From assembly GCA_025617745.1 (NCBI GenBank), contig CM046859.1, positions 682,001 through 746,000 on the forward strand: a DNA stretch of 64,000 nucleotides, in the 5' to 3' direction. The number at the start of each line of letters is the position of its first letter. Position 1 is the first letter of the stretch. The stretch is from Heliocidaris erythrogramma (lineage: Eukaryota; Echinodermata; Echinoidea; Camarodonta; Echinometridae). Positions 10,805 through 20,534 of the stretch are shown piece by piece. The translations under genes were made by a program, and so were the position numbers. A model generated the notes under the pieces. That model had not been told where the DNA came from. It saw only the letters and a list, made by a program, of their open reading frames with translations, and did no database searches.

Positions 10805-11840
10805 CCCAAATAAACGATTTAAACTTACATAAACTTTCAGCAACTTTCTCAATTATTCGCGCACAATTGTTATATGCATGGCTGGCCGGTCGCGACTTAT
10901 AATCGAGCTGGCTGCTCTACATTTTTAATGACGTCATCACGATAGCGGCTTATTTGTCATCTGTTGACCCCGAATTCAGAGGGGGTGAAAATGAAGTCTT
11001 TATCTGGTTATTGTACAATAACGAAATGAAACAAAAGTTTTATATATATGTTTTTGTATTCTACGTCCAATCAGCTTTCCATTGATATATAGTATTTTCA
11101 TCGGAGAAGGTCTTTAAGGGACACAGTACTCGTTCAGATCAGCATCATACAGTGCAGCCTTTCTAAATGGCATGGCGATAAGCCAGTTCGGGGTTAGCGC
11201 ATGGTACAAATGACCCCAAATATCCACAGATATTTCAGACATGGAGGGTCCCTTTATGTGCACTTCAGAAAAATAACTCTGGGAGTGATAGAGGTGCCTC
11301 ATGAATAGCTTTTGTTTCCCCCTTTAAAAAGAATACTTCCACTTGGATATCATGGAATGCACCATTAGTGCATAATTGAATAATGATTACATGACATTCA
11401 TGAGCACATATCGAATATTAGTGTCAGTGGGTTTTAGAATTTGGTACAGATGACCTTTATCTGCTCATGCTCAGATTGCATCTCCGAAGTGGCTTATTGA
11501 CTCCATTTTGTCTACAGCAGGATGGAATTCTGCAAGAACCTTTGCAAATTTCTACAATAAACCTCTGAACTTAACGAGGGATTCTTTTGACATAGCGTCA
11601 CTTCAGTGAATGGATTGGACTTTATTTCTCTATAGTTTCATGTTTTAACCTTGTGTTTAATGAAACTTTATTTCTGTGTATACTTTTCGCACATATAAAG
11701 CTATATGCTAACGTTTATTTCTTGTGATCACGTAGGGCAAGTTAGCCCATTAAAGAAATAAAGAAAAAGTAAAAGAAAAAATTCACGATACATTGGGTTG
11801 AGACTTTCTTAATTGCCGCTATAACAAACACCTGTGTACA
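10805..11840. other. No supported gene
   Basis: AT-rich intergenic-type sequence. A 62-residue minus ORF at 11114-11302 shows no recognisable features. Confidence 0.4.
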
Positions 11841-12065
11841 ATGATTTATAGGATTTTGTATAATTTCAACCCAAATTATATGCCTGACAATATCACAATA
11901 AGTACTTCCAATTACATACTCCGTTCTAATAAAAATTTATATCTAATCATTGTAAAAGAACATTTTTCTACAAGGGGAATTTCCATTTATAACCAACTAC
12001 CCAATGAAATTCGAAGTGCAAGATCTACTAGATCCTTTAAACTGCTATTAACACGGCATCACTAA
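11841..12065 (+). pseudogene. LINE RT C-terminal fragment (CR1/L2-like)
   Basis: About 74 residues read RILYNFNPNYMPDNI, YILRSNKNLYL and ISIYNQLPNEIRSARSTRSF. This matches the family pattern of an RT C-terminal tail (YNxLPxEIR, S-x-x-x-FK). There is no RT domain in front of it; it is a 5'-truncated crumb. Confidence 0.6.
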
Positions 12066-12231
12066 AGCATATCATACTTTACTTCTCCACGTGGTGCCCC
12101 TTTAAATCTTTAATTATATCTATATGTACAGATCAGTTATTAAACATGCTTAATGCATTTCATAATGCTTTCACAGTGACGAAGAGATGATGCTATTAAC
12201 ATGATTTTGCCAGGCAGTGGGTCATCATTTG

Positions 12232-12506
12232 TACCATCATTTGCAAAAGTTTAAGACCACTATTCCAAAATGCAATAAGTCAAAGAAAGACAAAAAAAAT
12301 AAAAACTTATATTTCAGACATACAATTAGTCTCATGGCATAACCTATGTATCATACTTGAACTATAGGCTTATACCATTACTCTTGTGCTATTGATCACT
12401 GTAGTAAACATGTTATGTAATCATTCAATGAGACAAAAGAAAGTGTTCCAAATTATTGAAATACCACAAATCCCGCGGTGGTCTTAAACTTTTGCAAATG
12501 ATGGTA
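12232..12506. mobile_element. Tc1-like miniature element with perfect 29-bp TIRs
   Basis: TACCATCATTTGCAAAAG begins at 12232 and the exact reverse complement of the first 29 bp ends at 12506; TA at each edge fits a Tc1/mariner target. The CAAAAGTTTAAGACCA core is typical of Tc1-type ends. The 217-bp interior is AT-rich and non-coding. It lies 52 bp past the stop codon of the FN3 receptor gene, so it may be part of its 3' UTR. Confidence 0.85.
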
Positions 12507-12558
12507 GATAAGTGAAGACCCAAATCTCAGACATGTCACAACCATTTTCAATTATAGT

Positions 12559-12760
12559 TCACATAGCAGCAGCAGAAGTATTTTCATAATTCTCCTTCCG
12601 GGCTCCTGTAACTTCCTCATAGCTGTCATCTTTGAGATCTTGGTATGTATGTTGTTCACCCTTGGATGCATCAAAGACAGGGTTCTCGTACTCAGATGAG
12701 TCAGATGAGTTCTTCGATGATGCTGGCTGTGGTCTCGTGGTTGTGTGTCTTTTCTTAAAG
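12559..12760 (-). CDS. FN3 receptor gene, last exon: cytoplasmic tail with tyrosine motifs
   Basis: The exon starts after an acceptor (TTAATTCAG at 12769-12761), completes a Cys codon and encodes 66 residues to TGA at 12561-12559. It opens with basic FKKRH, a stop-transfer signal directly after the membrane segment. Four tyrosine motifs follow: YENPVF, YQDL, YEEV and YENT. The two YEN motifs fit the pYxN type bound by Grb2-like SH2 domains; YQDL and YEEV form a YxxL-x4-YxxV pair, like an ITAM but with a shorter gap than usual. No kinase or phosphatase domain is present, so signalling would depend on recruited proteins. Phase (1 nt on the left) matches the preceding exon exactly. Confidence 0.8.
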
Positions 12761-13648
12761 CTGAATTAATTAGTAACGAATAAAATATAATATATATATA
12801 AGCATTATTAATACCCTACCTCAGTCCACTCTTTAAGAAAAAGGTGGGGGAATTTGAACAATTATTTTCTTTCACTGGAAGGAATACCAAGGGGTTCCAA
12901 AAACGTACATAAATGCCTTGTATTCCTAACGGAAATGTACCTGTTCTGTAAGGATAATTGATCGGTTTGCTCTTCCTACAGGTTAACTCTAACTCTTTAG
13001 CTTTTTTTCCAAAATTTTACCAAAATATGATCAATATTTAGTTTTCATATGTCTGCACTTCATTAACCATCTACCATTTCACAAAATACTGTGTGAAAAC
13101 CTTGTAGGAAATTTAATATTTATTATGATATCAAACATTATTACTTTACCCAACTTTATGCATAAGAATTATTGAAAATTAAATTTGAGTTTCTTTTTTG
13201 TCCATTATTCTTTGGTTTCTCATTGGTTTACTTTTTTTCTTAATATTGAAATAAGGAAATATCTTTTTAAAAATCTGCAATTTTCTCTGAAAATTTCAAC
13301 AGTAGCATATAATTATAATCCTATATTTAAAATGCTTGATTTATGCTCAAAATGTTGATATATATTGAGCACCATATATACCTTTCCTGTGGTCGAGCAA
13401 TTGGCGAATGAAAATGACAATTCTATCTGTCACATATATGTGACATCAACACTGAAAGAGTTAATCCCGCATGCAAAAGCGCGGAAGCCAAAGAATACCT
13501 CTCGTACTTCATTTTGCTATTATGTCATTTCAGCATGCTCTTGATCAAAAAAGTGACAAATGCAAACATGTTAGCAAAATTGTCCAGTTTGATAATAGTA
13601 TCTTTACAATAAAGTACATCATTATAGTTGATGAAGAATTCAGGTTAC
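12761..13648 (-). other. Intron of the FN3 receptor gene
   Basis: Donor GTAACC at 13648 and acceptor CAG ending at 12761 bound an 888-bp intron. It contains a perfect palindrome TGTCACATATATGTGACA at 13428-13445. It may also hold a TTAA-flanked insertion (12983-13464) whose right end reads, in reverse, TTAACTCTTTCAGTGTTGAT and whose left end is only partly similar. Confidence 0.65.
12983..13464. repeat. Possible piggyBac-like miniature element in the intron
   Basis: TTAA occurs at 12983 and 13461, next to similar inward ends: CTCTAACTCTTTAGC on the left and, reversed, CTCTTTCAGTG on the right, with the palindrome TGTCACATATATGTGACA beside the right end. The left end is poorly preserved, so the call is tentative. 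Confidence 0.3.
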
Positions 13649-13757
13649 CATAATGAAACGATCACTCCAGCAAGGGCAACGTTCCCCATCATCGAAATGC
13701 CAAACAGAATCCAAGAACTTGTGCACACACTTTGACCATTTGTCGCCATGACGTCAC
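13649..13757 (-). CDS. FN3 receptor gene, transmembrane exon
   Basis: 109 nt lie between an acceptor (GATAACAG before 13757) and a donor (TATG/GTAACC, 13649/13648). The exon completes a Ser codon with 2 nt and leaves 2 nt at the end, which join the next exon's first base to make Cys. The 35 complete codons give a short extracellular stalk with one Cys, then a hydrophobic run SSWILFGISMMGNVALAGVI continuing VSL, long enough for one membrane helix. With the FN3 exon before it and FKKRH after it, this is a single-pass type I membrane protein. It is too short and too AT-flanked to be found by ORF length alone. Confidence 0.8.
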
Positions 13758-14616
13758 CTGTTATCAAGTTAGGATGTTGTTGTTAAAATAATATAGATTA
13801 GGTGCTCATATCTGGCCATGGTTTGAACATCGTGAAAAGTCGGTTACATGTCATTATTCTAAAGGTTCATTATTCCGAAGGTTGGTAATTCCAAAAATGA
13901 CATTGGGATCATAATTCCAAAAGTGAAAAAGGGTTCATAATTCTGAAAATGTAATGGAAACCTCCATCAACAAATGTTTGGAATTATGAACCCAATTTCA
14001 TTTTCGGAATTATGAATCCCTTGGTATGGAAATTTTGTGTTTCAGAATCATGAACCTCCGGAATCATGAACCTCCGGAATCATGAACCTTCGGAATTACG
14101 AAGCTTCGGAAAAACGAGCCTGTGGAAACACGAGTACCTCGAAACATGAACCCCCAAGCTGAAACCAGCGTCTTTTTCCACGTCAATAGGCCTAATCTTG
14201 GCCCGACACTTTTTATGTTGAGCATTAGGCCTAACGTATTTGTATATTTTGATAATGTCCTAACTGTATTTCTACAGGCCCATTTTTGCAAATTAAAAGA
14301 TCATCTGAACGAGGATATACACTCAATATTGAATGACTTAATAGGAATACTATTTCAGACGGTAAAAATGCAATGCCATTCATGATAATTAAACCACAAA
14401 CGACTGCAATTTGATGTTTGTGTTAACTTGGTCAATATTTCAGTTTTCTTCTGAAAATTTATTGAACAGTTTATAAACATTTAGTTTCTATTTACCATCT
14501 TAAATCATGCGCAGTATTTTTTTTGAAAAGTACGCGATCGGTAGCTGATTCCTTATAAAACATAATTGTAGAGTGCTATCCTATTGATTTGACATATAAA
14601 TCCACGAATAACTTAC
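13758..14616 (-). other. Intron of the FN3 receptor gene with inverted minisatellite
   Basis: The 859-bp intron has donor GTAAGT at 14616 and an acceptor before 13757. About 13856-14155 is made of degenerate units of roughly 16-18 bp, AATTCCGAAGGTTCAT in one orientation and GGAATCATGAACCTCC in the other, so the tract can fold on itself. Confidence 0.75.
13856..14155. repeat. Orientation-switching minisatellite (TTCCGAAGGTTCAT)
   Basis: Units such as ATTATTCCGAAGGTT, GGAATTATGAACCC and CGGAATCATGAACCT recur about a dozen times with decay. The left part is in one orientation and the right part in the other. A similar architecture with a different unit is found at 18514-18735. Confidence 0.7.
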
Positions 14617-14955
14617 TGGTCCCGTCTGTCATCATGGTCATTATTGTCACTTGTTGTCCTTGTGTTCCTTCATATCCGTCTCGAATGACAGAAACCCGAA
14701 CAATGTACCGCATAGAGGGCTCTAGACCAGTTACGTTATAGTGTAACAGGTCACACTCCACTGCCGCACAGTCTGAAGCAGGGTCGACTGTTGCTGTCTG
14801 AACGAGAGAGGTGTTGTCAGAATAGACGTACACATTGTATGCCATTACAGGTCCGTCTCCAACATCAGTTGTAGAGTTCCACTGCCTCCATCTTATCACG
14901 AAATGGTTAGGACCGGTTTCATATTCTTCAGGTGCTGAGGACAACACTGGTAGAA
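14617..14955 (-). CDS. FN3 receptor gene, fibronectin type III exon
   Basis: The exon runs from acceptor CATTTAG (before 14955) to donor A/GTAAGT (14617/14616): 339 nt, with 2 nt in front, 112 codons and 1 nt at the end. It is therefore a symmetric phase-1 exon, the usual form of FN3 modules. Diagnostic residues are HFVIRWRQW (Trp of strand B), VMAYNVYVYSD (strand C Tyr) and VTGLEPSMRYIVRVSVIRDG (Leu and Tyr corner). Sequons NST, NTS and NVT suggest glycosylation; CAAVEC may form a local disulfide. It resembles FN3 modules of receptor tyrosine phosphatases and Tie-like receptors, but a single module cannot name the gene. Upstream exons would lie beyond 15 kb and were not found. Confidence 0.85.
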
Positions 14956-15281
14956 CTAAATGCAATGTTCGTTTTATGATCAGGATAAGATCGTATTTGC
15001 TTTAACAATTTGACTCAAATAAGAAAAAGCATCTACGATTTTCACTAATAAAAAGAAAGAAAAAAGATTACCCATTATGCATCACTTCTTCACAATGCGT
15101 GATTCTGATACAATGGGCAAATGTATCCACTTACTTTACATGCTTTATGCGGAAACGGAAATTGTACTATTCACACGTTTAAATTTGAACTACCATCTAA
15201 GAAATGTTACATGATATGCAAGTCCATTTCTAAATTGTTACCTCAATTTCAATCAATTTCCCAAATTGGAAGTGTTAGGCC

Positions 15282-15301
15282 CGGGGGGGGGGGGGGGGGG
15301 C
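15282..15301. repeat. Poly-G run
   Basis: About twenty consecutive G, one of the longest homopolymers in the window, ending just before the first 147-bp direct repeat. Confidence 0.9.
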
Positions 15302-15327
15302 ATTGAACTATATTGCAGTTCATGAGT

Positions 15328-15474
15328 GTTCATGAGTTGCTTTCATAATGTGTGAGTGCATTCAATTGGAATGGAGACCATTCAACCAAACCTTAGGGTG
15401 GCCATTCATTTCATTCAAAACTGAGGCAGATGCAAAGTTTTCAGCTGTCCATGGCCAAATTTTTTATTGATCAA
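15328..15474. repeat. 147-bp direct repeat, left copy
   Basis: It begins GTTCATGAGTTGCTTTCATA and ends TTTTTTATTGATCAA. It is nearly identical to 18920-19066 in the same orientation, so the two copies bracket 3.4 kb of nested elements. No open reading frame or RNA feature is visible. Confidence 0.9.
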
Positions 15475-16022
15475 ATATTTTAAACAACTCTTCAAAATTT
15501 TTAAACAACGCTGTTTAAGCCGGTCACTCTAACAACTGTTGTTTAAAACTTTAAACAACCCAAGTTGATAAACAGCTTTTAAACAACTAGGTAAATTAAG
15601 TTGTTTAAAAACACCCAGTTGTTTAAAACTTTTTTACAACTATTGTTTAAAAAATTTGTTGTTTAAAAAAGCTGTTTAAAACATCTAGGTTCTTTAAAAC
15701 TTTTTACACAACTAATGTTTAAAAAATACATTCAAAGTTGTTGTTCAAATTAATTGTTTAAAACACTATACTGGTATGATGTGTTTAAACGTACACGGTT
15801 GTTTAAGGCTGTTGTACACAAAGTAAGTTCCAAATGCCAGAGCTGATATATACGTTCAGAGGTAAGCATTTAGACTAAATATATTGTAATCTGATCGAGT
15901 TATACTCATACTTGCGCTGCCGTGACATCTACATGTCTAGATCTAGACCACATCCACAAAATAAATTATGATGTAGACCTGGAACTTTGCAGTTTAAATT
16001 AGTTGCACACATACAGTATATA

Positions 16023-16860
16023 GGGCCGGTGTAGCGGCACATACGGTTCTCCGGCAGATACCGTATCCGCCGGCAGATATCGTTCTACCTCGGAACCATA
16101 TCTGCCGGGTTTGACGTTTGCAGATTTTGCTCCCCGGCGGATTTGGTTCCACGGCGCTGCAGATAAGGTGTATTGTATATTGGCAGATTTGTACGAGATA
16201 CTCTCGTGCCTAATAGACCTGTTTACTAAGTGATTCAAATTTATGGATGTTTCTTTCCTGGGGACCTAGTCAGCCTGACCCAAAACAACCATATACATTG
16301 ACGTAAAGCTTAGTAAACAAAGAATATAATTACCCTGGGTATTCATAAATTTTCGTCTCCGTTTATCCATAAAAAATAAAAAGATATTTTTTTTTGGTCC
16401 GCCCCCTCCCTATTGCGTAACAAGAGAGGAAACTGCAGGGGGTCGCTAGACATGATTGTGACGACATGTCAAGTATACAGCTCCGAATGCGTCTACACGA
16501 TATGACATTGTCGTCATCAAATTTTCACCCCCCGCAAAGTAGCGTTCCTCAGAGACGGGGCCCTCGTCAGAAAACCACCGGGGCTCAAAAATTTGGGACG
16601 CTGTTACTCATTCCACAGGAAACGGAATCTCATGAAGTTGGTTTCAATTTGTTCAGAAAATATATAGCTCCCCGTGGATGAATAAAGTGTATATTTCAAA
16701 ATTCGGTCAGGCTGAGGAATCCAGTTTGCATACATTATTTGTTGCTATGTCTAGGTACGGTATCTGCCGGGGTTGGAACATGATCCGCCGACAGATAGTG
16801 TTCTTGGCCGTTTTCAGAACGGTATCTGCCGATCCCCGTATCTGCCGCTACACCGGACCC
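16023..16860. mobile_element. Nested element with GGTGTAGCGGC ends and CGGCAGATA repeats
   Basis: Left end GGGCCGGTGTAGCGGCACAT and right end, reversed, GGGTCCGGTGTAGCGGCAGA form a 24-25 bp TIR. Inside each end, CGGCAGATA / TATCTGCCG motifs recur at least eight times, a subterminal array. It sits at the centre of the outer palindrome, so it inserted later, and is itself split by the 16271-16714 element. Confidence 0.7.
16271..16714. mobile_element. Innermost element with CAGCCTGACC ends, copy 1
   Basis: CAGCCTGACC at 16271 and GGTCAGGCTG ending at 16714 are exact inverted repeats. The roughly 445-bp body is highly similar to 49042-49490 apart from short indels, including a C-run of different length. 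Short ORFs inside differ in frame between the copies, so it is non-coding. Confidence 0.8.
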
Positions 16861-17340
16861 ACGCGCGCATTCACTGTGTGTGCAACATAAACTGCGCTGC
16901 GCTGCACTGGAAGGGCGACTTGCAAAGTTGCAGCTAGGTCTAAATCATAATTAATTTTGTGACTGTGGATTAGATCTAGACATCATATAGATGTCATGGC
17001 AGCACAAATATGTCTTGAGTATAAACTCGATCAGATTACATTATATTTAGTCTAAATGTTTACCTCTGAATGTATCAATCAGCTCTGGCATTTGGAACTT
17101 CTGCAACATTGCAACCACAAAGGCATCCGCCATGATGCAGCCGGCCGTGTTTGGCGGAGAAGGAAACCCGTCTAGCGCGAATTTTCAATCTTTTTAAACA
17201 ACGTTTTTTAAAAGATTATCATTGATGTCTTAAACAGCGGTTGTTTAAAATGCAGGGTCCGTCATTTAAACAATATTGCTTAAAATTTAAACAACACAAA
17301 TTTAAACAGCGAAATTTTAAACAGCGTTTTTGCTGTGTAT

Positions 17341-18367
17341 TCAAGGCTTTTCGCGTGCTTTCTTGAAAATTTTACCCCTATAACCCGTAAAACATACCCC
17401 TAAACAAGGTCTGCCTCAATTAAACCTCTAAAAGGTCAAGGTTTAACCACCTTAAACATTTAACCCTTAACAAGGTCTACCGCAATTTAAATTAAACCTC
17501 TCAAACGTACCTGTCAATAGCAACTATTTCTGATAATTATTAAAAATAGCAATTTATACAGCATGTGATAACACCAAGTTATTTATCCAATGGATATCTC
17601 CCTTCAGATGCTTGTGTAGAATAAAAAAGGATGATAACTACCATGTCTGTTTCTGAAAACATCTTGGAGTAATTTATTTAGAAAAAGAAATATGAACACG
17701 ATTAAAACATACATGTAATCTCGTTCCTGATTAAAGAGAAGGAGGTCTGTAGCAATGTAAGCTAGCTGTGCATACACATTGCGATATCGATCTGCGCTGC
17801 AGATCTTCTTCTCACGTATGTACGCATGCTGTACTGTAACTCGAGATCGAGATCGTCTGGCGTATAAGGGACCCGGGCCTGAGGATACTAGTAGTAGTAG
17901 GTGGTGGTGGTGGTTGTCGGGGGGGGGGGATGAGCGATAAAAGTTTTCAAAAGAGACTCGTGCAATTTTAGATCGCACAAAATCCCCGGCGAAATCCAGA
18001 CAACTAAGGGGGAAATGATACCCTAACCGCGTATTGACAAACTCCACAAACATCCTTTTTTCCAAATTTTTTGCGCTCTTGACAACCTAAATGCATCACG
18101 AGGGTCACGCGCCTTAGTCGGCAAAAACTACCCTTTTCACGCGTTTTTGGTCGCGCTTGTGTACAGCAATATAGTTGATGTATTGGTATATTAAATCAAT
18201 ATTATAAATGAGCATATAAGTGGGGGTCTGGGTTTGGGTATAGTCATTTTCATTTTATTAATTTTTAACTTGGTTTGATTGTAGTTTGCAAATTTGATTG
18301 ATTTTGTGTTTTTGTATTTGCTTTTTTATTATATAATTGTGTTATGATTTTCAATATGTGTATGTGC
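17341..18367. other. No gene; degenerate duplication and AT-rich sequence
   Basis: Near 17397 and 17465 a block (AACAAGGTCTGCC, CAATT, TAAACCTCT) is repeated with decay. A GTAGTAG/GGTGGTGG microsatellite and G-run occupy about 17887-17929. The 153-residue minus ORF over 17604-18065 has no domain-like sequence and includes the microsatellite. Confidence 0.5.
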
Positions 18368-18509
18368 TATGTGGGACCCCAAAGAAGAACAGCGGCATTT
18401 TGTAAATACTGCTGAATTTGTGTCATCCTCCGTTTTTTAAGCTCATGTATGTGGGACCCCAAGGAAGAACAGCGGCATTTTGTAAATACTGCTGAATTTG
18501 GGTCATCCT
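18368..18509. repeat. 80-bp tandem repeat, two copies
   Basis: ATGTGGGACCCCAARGAAGA starts near 18369 and again near 18449; about 62 bp are almost identical and ~18 bp differ. This GGGACCCCAA...CATTTTGTAAAT type of sequence resembles LINE 3' UTR ends, but no coding part is attached. Confidence 0.75.
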
Positions 18510-18513
18510 GTTA

Positions 18514-18735
18514 TGAATAGCGGTCCTTACGAATAGTTATGAATAGTGGTCCTTATGAATAGTGGTCCTTATGAATGGAAGTCCTTATGAATAACGAGGT
18601 AATTTGTCTACTGTTTGCTCGCTATTTAGAAGGACCACTATTCATACAAAACCACTATTCATTTAGTCACACGTTATGGATAGCGGTCCTTATGAATACA
18701 ATTATGAATAGAGGTCCTTATGACTAGCGAGGTTA
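18514..18735. repeat. Orientation-switching minisatellite (AGTGGTCCTTATGAAT)
   Basis: About nine copies of a 16-17 bp unit, GAATAGTGGTCCTTAT, are present. The first and last groups read forward; the middle (about 18630-18662, GGACCACTATTCAT) reads in reverse. The array can form hairpins. It is analogous in structure to the intronic array at 13856-14155. Confidence 0.8.
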
Positions 18736-18919
18736 ACCCGATAGAAGCACACTTGCCTCAACTCGAATGCGATTAAAACTCATTCGCATGGATCATTTGT
18801 ATAATGTCTTCTTTACTTTGATAGGGCTCCTCACCCAGATGTGATCAGGAATAGCTGAGCACAGGCCATTTTAAAAAAGGATGCCAAAATCGCTTATGCC
18901 CAAGATTGGCATGAATGAT

Positions 18920-19066
18920 GTTCATGATTTGCTTTCATAATGTGTGAGTGCATTCAATTGGAATGGAGACCATTCAACCAAATCTTAGGGTGGCCATTCA
19001 TTTCATTCAAAACTGAGGCAGATGCAAAGTTTTCAGCTGTCCATGGCCAAATTTTTTATTGATCAA
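18920..19066. repeat. 147-bp direct repeat, right copy
   Basis: Second copy of the 15328-15474 sequence, same orientation, with only a few differences. After it the sequence diverges (GGTGCCGAATC here, ATATTTTAAAC at the left copy). Confidence 0.9.
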
Positions 19067-20534
19067 GGTGCCGAATCAATGAATACCTGATAGGCTGCAT
19101 TATGTCTTTGACAAAATCTATATTCATTAATAATGGGGTAATGATTCAACGATAATGAGGGTCGAATCTGGGTTTTCTTGAGCAAGACATTTTGTCTATA
19201 TTGCTCCTCCCCACCCAGGCGTTTAGAGTTGGAAGACTGTCCCGAAATAGTAACCCCTATTTTACATATCAGATTTGACCCCTTAAAGTTACTAAGACCA
19301 TCCATGTAATTCACAAAAAGCCTGTCATCCTAAAGTTATCCGCCGGGTATGGCCCCCAGGGCCCCCGAAAAAGGGCCCCCAAGTCGGGTCGATTTCAACC
19401 CATCTAAGACATGTACCAAAGTTTGTCAGAAGGAAGTTGTATGACTGACCATCACCAAAACACAAACACTGACAAATTTTTCCATCGGGATGGGTTGTCA
19501 GACAGCCCCTAAAAATTGGGGTAAATTTCGGAAGGGGGTGTAACACTCCCCTAAAAGCGTTGCTGCCCCAAAAGGCCATTTTCTTGCATTCCAATTTAAA
19601 TAACTCACAAAATTCTTATTCAATTCTTATTCAATTCTGGTCAACTTTACATAATACAACCTTGAGTATAGTAAATTTCTTGTGATAAAATTTGGTGTCA
19701 AATGATTATTATATGAACTACTTTCCTGAGATTCGCCACATATACTTCTCGACTTGGCAATCGCTGACCTCCCTTGACACCCAGCGATCTACGTCATGCA
19801 CATGAGTAATCGGGCGCGTTCATTTTATAAAAAGGGGGTTTATTTGCACTTTGAAAGGCGTTGTAGTTACCACCCCAAAACGAACATCATAGTCCATCAC
19901 GGCTCTTGACATTTTATATCATTCTCTTTTTTCTCTTACTTGTATAGACCTACAAGAATATAACAATCTATCATTGTTGTTAGACGAATTATTTTTCACT
20001 GTATACAAATCGAGTTACCCCATGATAGAATGGTACAATCCAATAGACGTTAGTCAGTTCGTGAATAATGTGACATTTTTTTTTTGTATATATCGTGCAA
20101 AAGCAAACAATAACTAATTCAGATGTCCATGCCTAGGAGAGTTCCAATAAAGCTAATCAAACGGTTCGCTGCTGCTCAGAAAAAAAAAAAAAAAAAGTAA
20201 TATCTGAGAAAAAATATCCCGAAAAAGGAAGCATTAACCCATTATGCATATAAGTGGAGGAAGCGTGCATGGTCGGAAACCCATGTGAAGAACTAGGCCC
20301 ACCAGAGAAAGAAAAGAGCAAAAACAGAACCAGGTCTTACTGCACTGTTCTCCGGCAGTTTAAGGATCAAATCCAGCCAGCTCATGAATCACAAGTGCTC
20401 TGGTAAACCTGGTGATTCACCTACATCACAATGAGTCATCTGGCCATGCATTTCATCCTCCTGAACTAAATAACATATGAGAACCTGCCGAACCTTTGGT
20501 GACAGGTATAATGTTATAATGTTACCCATCAAGT
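19067..20534. other. No supported gene
   Basis: Two short minus ORFs (19063-19314, 19325-19594) have no recognisable features. A poly-A tract lies near 20180-20196. I see no element ends. Confidence 0.4.

Larger units (their letters stand above)
15475..17340. mobile_element. Palindromic DNA element with GTTTAAAC-type terminal arrays
   Basis: Both ends are rich in TTTAAACAAC/GTTGTTTAAA motifs (15475-15820 and 17195-17335). Inside them a long inverted repeat pairs about 15835-16014 with about 16873-17110; for example CCAAATGCCAGAGCTGAT on the left is mirrored by ATCAGCTCTGGCATTTGG on the right. The centre is occupied by a separate inserted element at 16023-16860. No transposase remains. The right end ACACAGCAAAAACGCTG (reversed) looks like a real terminus; the left end is less clear. 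Confidence 0.65.

Noticed and set aside
16466-16890. Two plus ORFs within the nested element
   Set aside because: They cross from one element layer into another, and the copy at 49.2 kb has different frames.
17604-18065. 153-residue minus ORF
   Set aside because: It includes a GTAGTAG/GGTGGTGG microsatellite and G-run, shows no conserved pattern and no splice context.
18514-18735. CRISPR-like regular repeats
   Set aside because: Units are contiguous without unique spacers, change orientation, and the window is eukaryotic.
15328-19066. LTR retrotransposon bounded by 147-bp LTRs
   Set aside because: No TG...CA ends, primer-binding site or gag-pol sequence between the direct repeats; the interior is nested DNA elements.
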